A DNA stretch of 64,000 nucleotides from Neovahlkampfia damariscottae. Lineage: Eukaryota > Heterolobosea > Selenaionea > Neovahlkampfiida > Neovahlkampfiidae. Position 1 is the first letter of the stretch, and the number at the start of each line of letters is the position of its first letter. The DNA lies in the NCBI GenBank assembly GCA_016618085.1, contig JABLTG010000085.1:1-64000 (forward strand), written 5' to 3'. Shown here piece by piece: positions 62,001 to 64,000 of this stretch. The position numbers and the translations under genes were made by a program. The notes under the pieces were generated by a model, which searched no databases, was not told the DNA's origin, and saw nothing but the letters and a program-made list of their open reading frames with translations.

Positions 62001-64000
62001 AGCAGTATCTCCAATTTCATAAGATTCTTTATCAGCTATCATCAATAGTTGATCACAGACAACTCTGGATGATTTTGATTGTTGACTGCCGCCTGAAACA
62101 ACAACAAAGAGCCCAGTTGAATTTTTCAATCCATCTTTATCTGTAACTTCAATTTCAATGTTATACAAACCAGGATCTTTGAATGATAAATCATAAGTCA
62201 TTGGTTTATTTTGTGATTTTGTAATTTCATCATATTTTATGACATCCTTTTTGATAGTTTTTGTTTCAACAATTTGATCTTTTTTAATAGCTATGATGTT
62301 AATTGGAACATCTGCTTCTAATAATCCTTTGATTGAAGTTACAACAATTTCCAAACTAATAGTTTCTTCTGGTTTGACAAAGTTTTTCTTTGATTTTACA
62401 CCAACATAATTTGAAGAAGGATGAACAATAAAACTAGTGGAAGATCCCATAACTTGATTACTAAGATCTTGGACATTCACATTTCCTGTGATGGTAACAG
62501 GAGTTTTTGGATACCTATCAGTTTCGGTAAATTCAATACAAATCTTATTTTCACCATTGGAATCTGTTGTTTCTTCTTTCATTTTCATTTCTCCAACTTC
62601 ATCAATATAGTTATCAAATTGGTAGTACCATGAAGAATTTGGTTTTTGAAAATGAAAACTTGAAAAACCTGGAGGTTTGTATGATGATTTTGTTTGTGAA
62701 ACAGTCCAATCTACTTTTGCTCCAGATAAACCACCTCCAGAGAAATAAGATGAATTAACTGTCAAAATTGCAGATGAATCACCCACAAATGATGACTCAG
62801 ATGCGGAAGCATTAACTTTGTATTCTGGAGTTCTGAATTCTTCAACTTTGAAATTGTGACTAAAACATTCTGAACCATAAAAGAATGATAAAAATGAATC
62901 TTTTGATGTTTTCATCATGATATAATGTTCACCTAAATTGATGTTATCTGGGAGGTCGAATGAGAGTTGAAATGAACCATTTGGAGTAATTTTGACATCT
63001 CCTTTTTTGTAGGAAATATCCATGGAATCAAATGCTTCCCAATGAATAATATCACATTTTGAATCATGTTCCAAATGATAAGAAGATTTCTTTTTTGCAA
63101 GTTTACGAATAAATCCTTTGATATTAACTTTTTCTTTTGGTTTGTATAATTTTCTATCGTCAAATGTCCAATGTAGATGTTGTTCTGGATATTTATATCC
63201 TTTATAGATATGATTAATAAAAGAAACATCATTTTTTGATTTTGCAATCAAAAGACTGCAATCCCATAATAAATTGATGACATTGTCTTCCGGTAAATCA
63301 AAGTGCGTGATTCCAGTTTCATCAACACTTTTTGTTTTTCCATAAAATGTAAATTTTGCATCATCAACATTTGATCCATCTTTCAAATTATTAGCCCAAC
63401 ATGTAAGTTCACAAGATGAATTGTTGATTATTGCATCAACAGCTAAATTAGTACATTGAATCCAAGCATGAATGATAGGTCTACGCATCCATTGTGTTTC
63501 TTCTTCTGGATACCATTCCTCTTGAAGTGGTTCACAAATAACATAAAGTTGACCAAGTTTTTCTTTAGAATGTTGTAAATAAGGAACAATGTCAATAGGT
63601 GTTTCAACTTTTTGTTCTTGAATCCCTTTTACCACGATGGTATCATCAAAAACTTTCTTTCCAAATTTACAGAAATCTGTCATGTCATAATTTTTATAAT
63701 CTTTGATCAAATGAGAATTATTCCCAAAATGTGATTTTTGATAGTCTTTTGGGTCTACTTGAAAAATAGCACATCTAAATTTTGACAAATTACAAGTAAT
63801 AATGTTGTGAGTTGGAGATGTATTTTCTGTTGGATCAATAACGATTAAACCTTGGTAGAATGATTCCATACTTTTTGAAGCCTCACTAATTTCGAATTTA
63901 ATATTAACTTCTTCTTCAAGTTTTTGACCATAAATATCAGTTAAACCTGTTTTTATTTTCAAAGTATAAGTTTCTTTTCCTTTGCTGTTTCCAAATATAA
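59031..64000 (-). CDS. Alpha-2-macroglobulin, bacterial type, 5' end outside window
   Basis: The frame is open to the right edge and gives more than 1640 residues. MG-type beta-sandwich domains are followed by a segment with VVDEAILSLTSYSIEDPLL and FYPGHSQGY, then SIRPSAPRFLNFGDQ. These are close to bacterial YfhM/MagD-type A2M rather than animal A2M. The thioester motif reads YKFECVEQIASK (near 60,560): Cys, Glu and Gln of GCxEQ are kept, but the Gly is Glu. The TED helices and receptor-binding-like C-terminus (YHVALVDYLPAGLEALNP) follow. A2Ms trap proteases. No intron is visible. Signal peptide and N-terminus lie outside the window. Confidence 0.88.
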   Translation of the reverse strand, partial: IFGNSKGKETYTLKIKTGLTDIYGQKLEEEVNIKFEISEASKSMESFYQGLIVIDPTENTSPTHNIITCNLSKFRCAIFQVDPKDYQKSHFGNNSHLIKDYKNYDMTDFCKFGKKVFDDTIVVKGIQEQKVETPIDIVPYLQHSKEKLGQLYVICEPLQEEWYPEEETQWMRRPIIHAWIQCTNLAVDAIINNSSCELTCWANNLKDGSNVDDAKFTFYGKTKSVDETGITHFDLPEDNVINLLWDCSLLIAKSKNDVSFINHIYKGYKYPEQHLHWTFDDRKLYKPKEKVNIKGFIRKLAKKKSSYHLEHDSKCDIIHWEAFDSMDISYKKGDVKITPNGSFQLSFDLPDNINLGEHYIMMKTSKDSFLSFFYGSECFSHNFKVEEFRTPEYKVNASASESSFVGDSSAILTVNSSYFSGGGLSGAKVDWTVSQTKSSYKPPGFSSFHFQKPNSSWYYQFDNYIDEVGEMKMKEETTDSNGENKICIEFTETDRYPKTPVTITGNVNVQDLSNQVMGSSTSFIVHPSSNYVGVKSKKNFVKPEETISLEIVVTSIKGLLEADVPINIIAIKKDQIVETKTIKKDVIKYDEITKSQNKPMTYDLSFKDPGLYNIEIEVTDKDGLKNSTGLFVVVSGGSQQSKSSRVVCDQLLMIADKESYEIGDTAQIYVQHPYDSKAEAIYTILLSGVHSQKRFTMTEGHSVLKIPICEEMIPGPTVYVEIVSSDYRLDFNLENLKDAPKKPAYASGSLYLSVPPLIHKLTAKVTPKNTVCRPGSENEVEVCVLDHEGKAVANSDVSLIVVDEAILSLTSYSIEDPLLLFYPGHSQGYTRNSIRSNIFVKDWSSLVQASKLEMLSMQIEETKNIMFSNIDKLMERGERIDSLQNQSMLLEDESFSFRTEASSMSIPTSGGMPRGDAPKKTISKPITARTNFNPLAAFSSGITDKSGKVKLKFKLPDNLTEYRVTAVLTHKFTSFGIGESSIVANLPLSIRPSAPRFLNFGDQCSFPVILQNQSTETIDVNFTIKLTNLKLQSPEKFEYLNVTIPSKNRVVIKYPIETTHAGIGRFQIGAEVLGTEHADAITKEFPIFTPSTSEAFATYGEIDNGSFIQPISKPPNVFPQYGGVEVTTSSTAVQALTDSFIYLYSYKFECVEQIASKILSIVALENVLYAFSSPGIPSKSTLKSYVAKGIKKLQNNQRPDGSYGFWTSKSEPNIFLTIHVAHCFQRCIDQGYEIPSNTFQKSKTFLINIERYLENETTMAKSTKYSLRLFALYVLTLMKYDKIQIYEKAKKIYDLTENPSLDSIAWLLVSFNYADPTEKLIPILLKKISQTVIETPETASFSTSKYENNDAQLVMLHSNQRTDAIIMDSLIEVEPKNTLIPKIVKGLMKKRVNGRWGSTSENCYVLLAMKKYFEIYEKEEPDFLLKLWCGDTNSFIGEQKFKGRSTEKNLIEIPMKYISENLNDNLDLLLNKEGKGRLYYRIGMSYSPKDFHLEALDYGFIVERTYEHVSNEKDVVQNKDGSWRFQEGCLVKVKLKMTNTSYRYHVALVDYLPAGLEALNPDLPIGGSQNKSTDSSNKINSFSWWWYYSTWYNHQNIRDERVESFATYLYPSVHSYSYLARATTKGKFIAPPAKAEEMYSPEVFGRSKSEIVDVV

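Noticed and set aside
1-64000. A reassigned nuclear genetic code, suggested by TAA or TAG inside apparent coding regions
   Set aside because: Almost all such stops lie in short introns that splice in phase. Long genes end at all three stops at the expected family length. The remaining cases are in clear relics.

Overview
The window is nuclear DNA from a very AT-rich, gene-dense unicellular eukaryote, probably an amoeboid protist. Genes sit on both strands, many have several exons, and the introns are tiny: those resolved here are almost all 26 to 40 nt, GT...AG, with a T-rich 3' end. The gene set fits an amoeba: Rho-type exchange factors with DH, PH, LRR and IQ parts, a RhoGAP-like protein, myotubularin, tandem C2 domains, and an actin-fragmin-kinase relic. 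Bacterial-like FtsZ sequence and the Fanzor fragments recall heterolobosean, metamonad or amoebozoan genomes. The species cannot be fixed from the sequence. TAA, TAG and TGA all behave as stops, because most apparent in-frame stops fall inside small introns.

Layout. From 0 to 11 kb, two copies of the 3' end of a Fanzor (TnpB-like) gene bracket a RING gene, an actin-fragmin-kinase relic, the splicing factor Cwc2, an unknown 579-aa gene, a lone 5S rRNA gene followed by gene debris, and a 972-aa repeat protein. The second Fanzor copy lies between a chromodomain gene and a CDCA7-type zinc-finger gene. From 11 to 29.6 kb there is a run of housekeeping genes: a membrane-anchored GT-B glycosyltransferase, cohesin acetyltransferase Eco1/ESCO, a cupin, a SPOC plus RRM protein, replisome factor Ctf4/AND-1, an alpha/beta hydrolase, a WW-RhoGAP-PH protein, EMC4, the very-long-chain fatty-acid dehydratase HACD/PHS1, a TPR protein, a SWIM zinc-finger protein and a CorA magnesium transporter.

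From 29.7 to 49.1 kb come an LRR-RhoGEF, an amino-acid permease, a double-C2 protein, COPII subunit Sec24, proteasome ATPase Rpt3, a WDR53-like protein, an F-box protein fused to a degenerate guanylate-binding-protein domain, and a 1506-aa RhoGEF. From 49.15 to 53.24 kb lies an island that is even richer in AT and holds a broken Polinton-type (integrase-bearing) fossil. It ends at a tRNA-Val gene. From 53.7 to 57.5 kb a myotubularin with a C-terminal propeller-like region is followed by a 247-bp inverted copy of part of itself, a tRNA-Cys gene and an FtsZ gene fragment. The right end holds a short-chain dehydrogenase and a large bacterial-type alpha-2-macroglobulin that runs off the window.

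Themes. Secretory-pathway genes (Sec24, EMC4, HACD) and chromatin or replication genes (Eco1, Ctf4, CDCA7-like, chromodomain) are interspersed without operon structure. Nearly every start codon has a CCAAT or ATTGG box within about 10 to 60 bp upstream, and divergent pairs share such boxes. All three Pol III genes (5S, tRNA-Val, tRNA-Cys) adjoin inserted or duplicated debris. The strongest leads are the Fanzor 3'-end copies, the F-box/pseudo-GBP fusion, the recent inverted duplication, and the link between Pol III genes and rearrangement.
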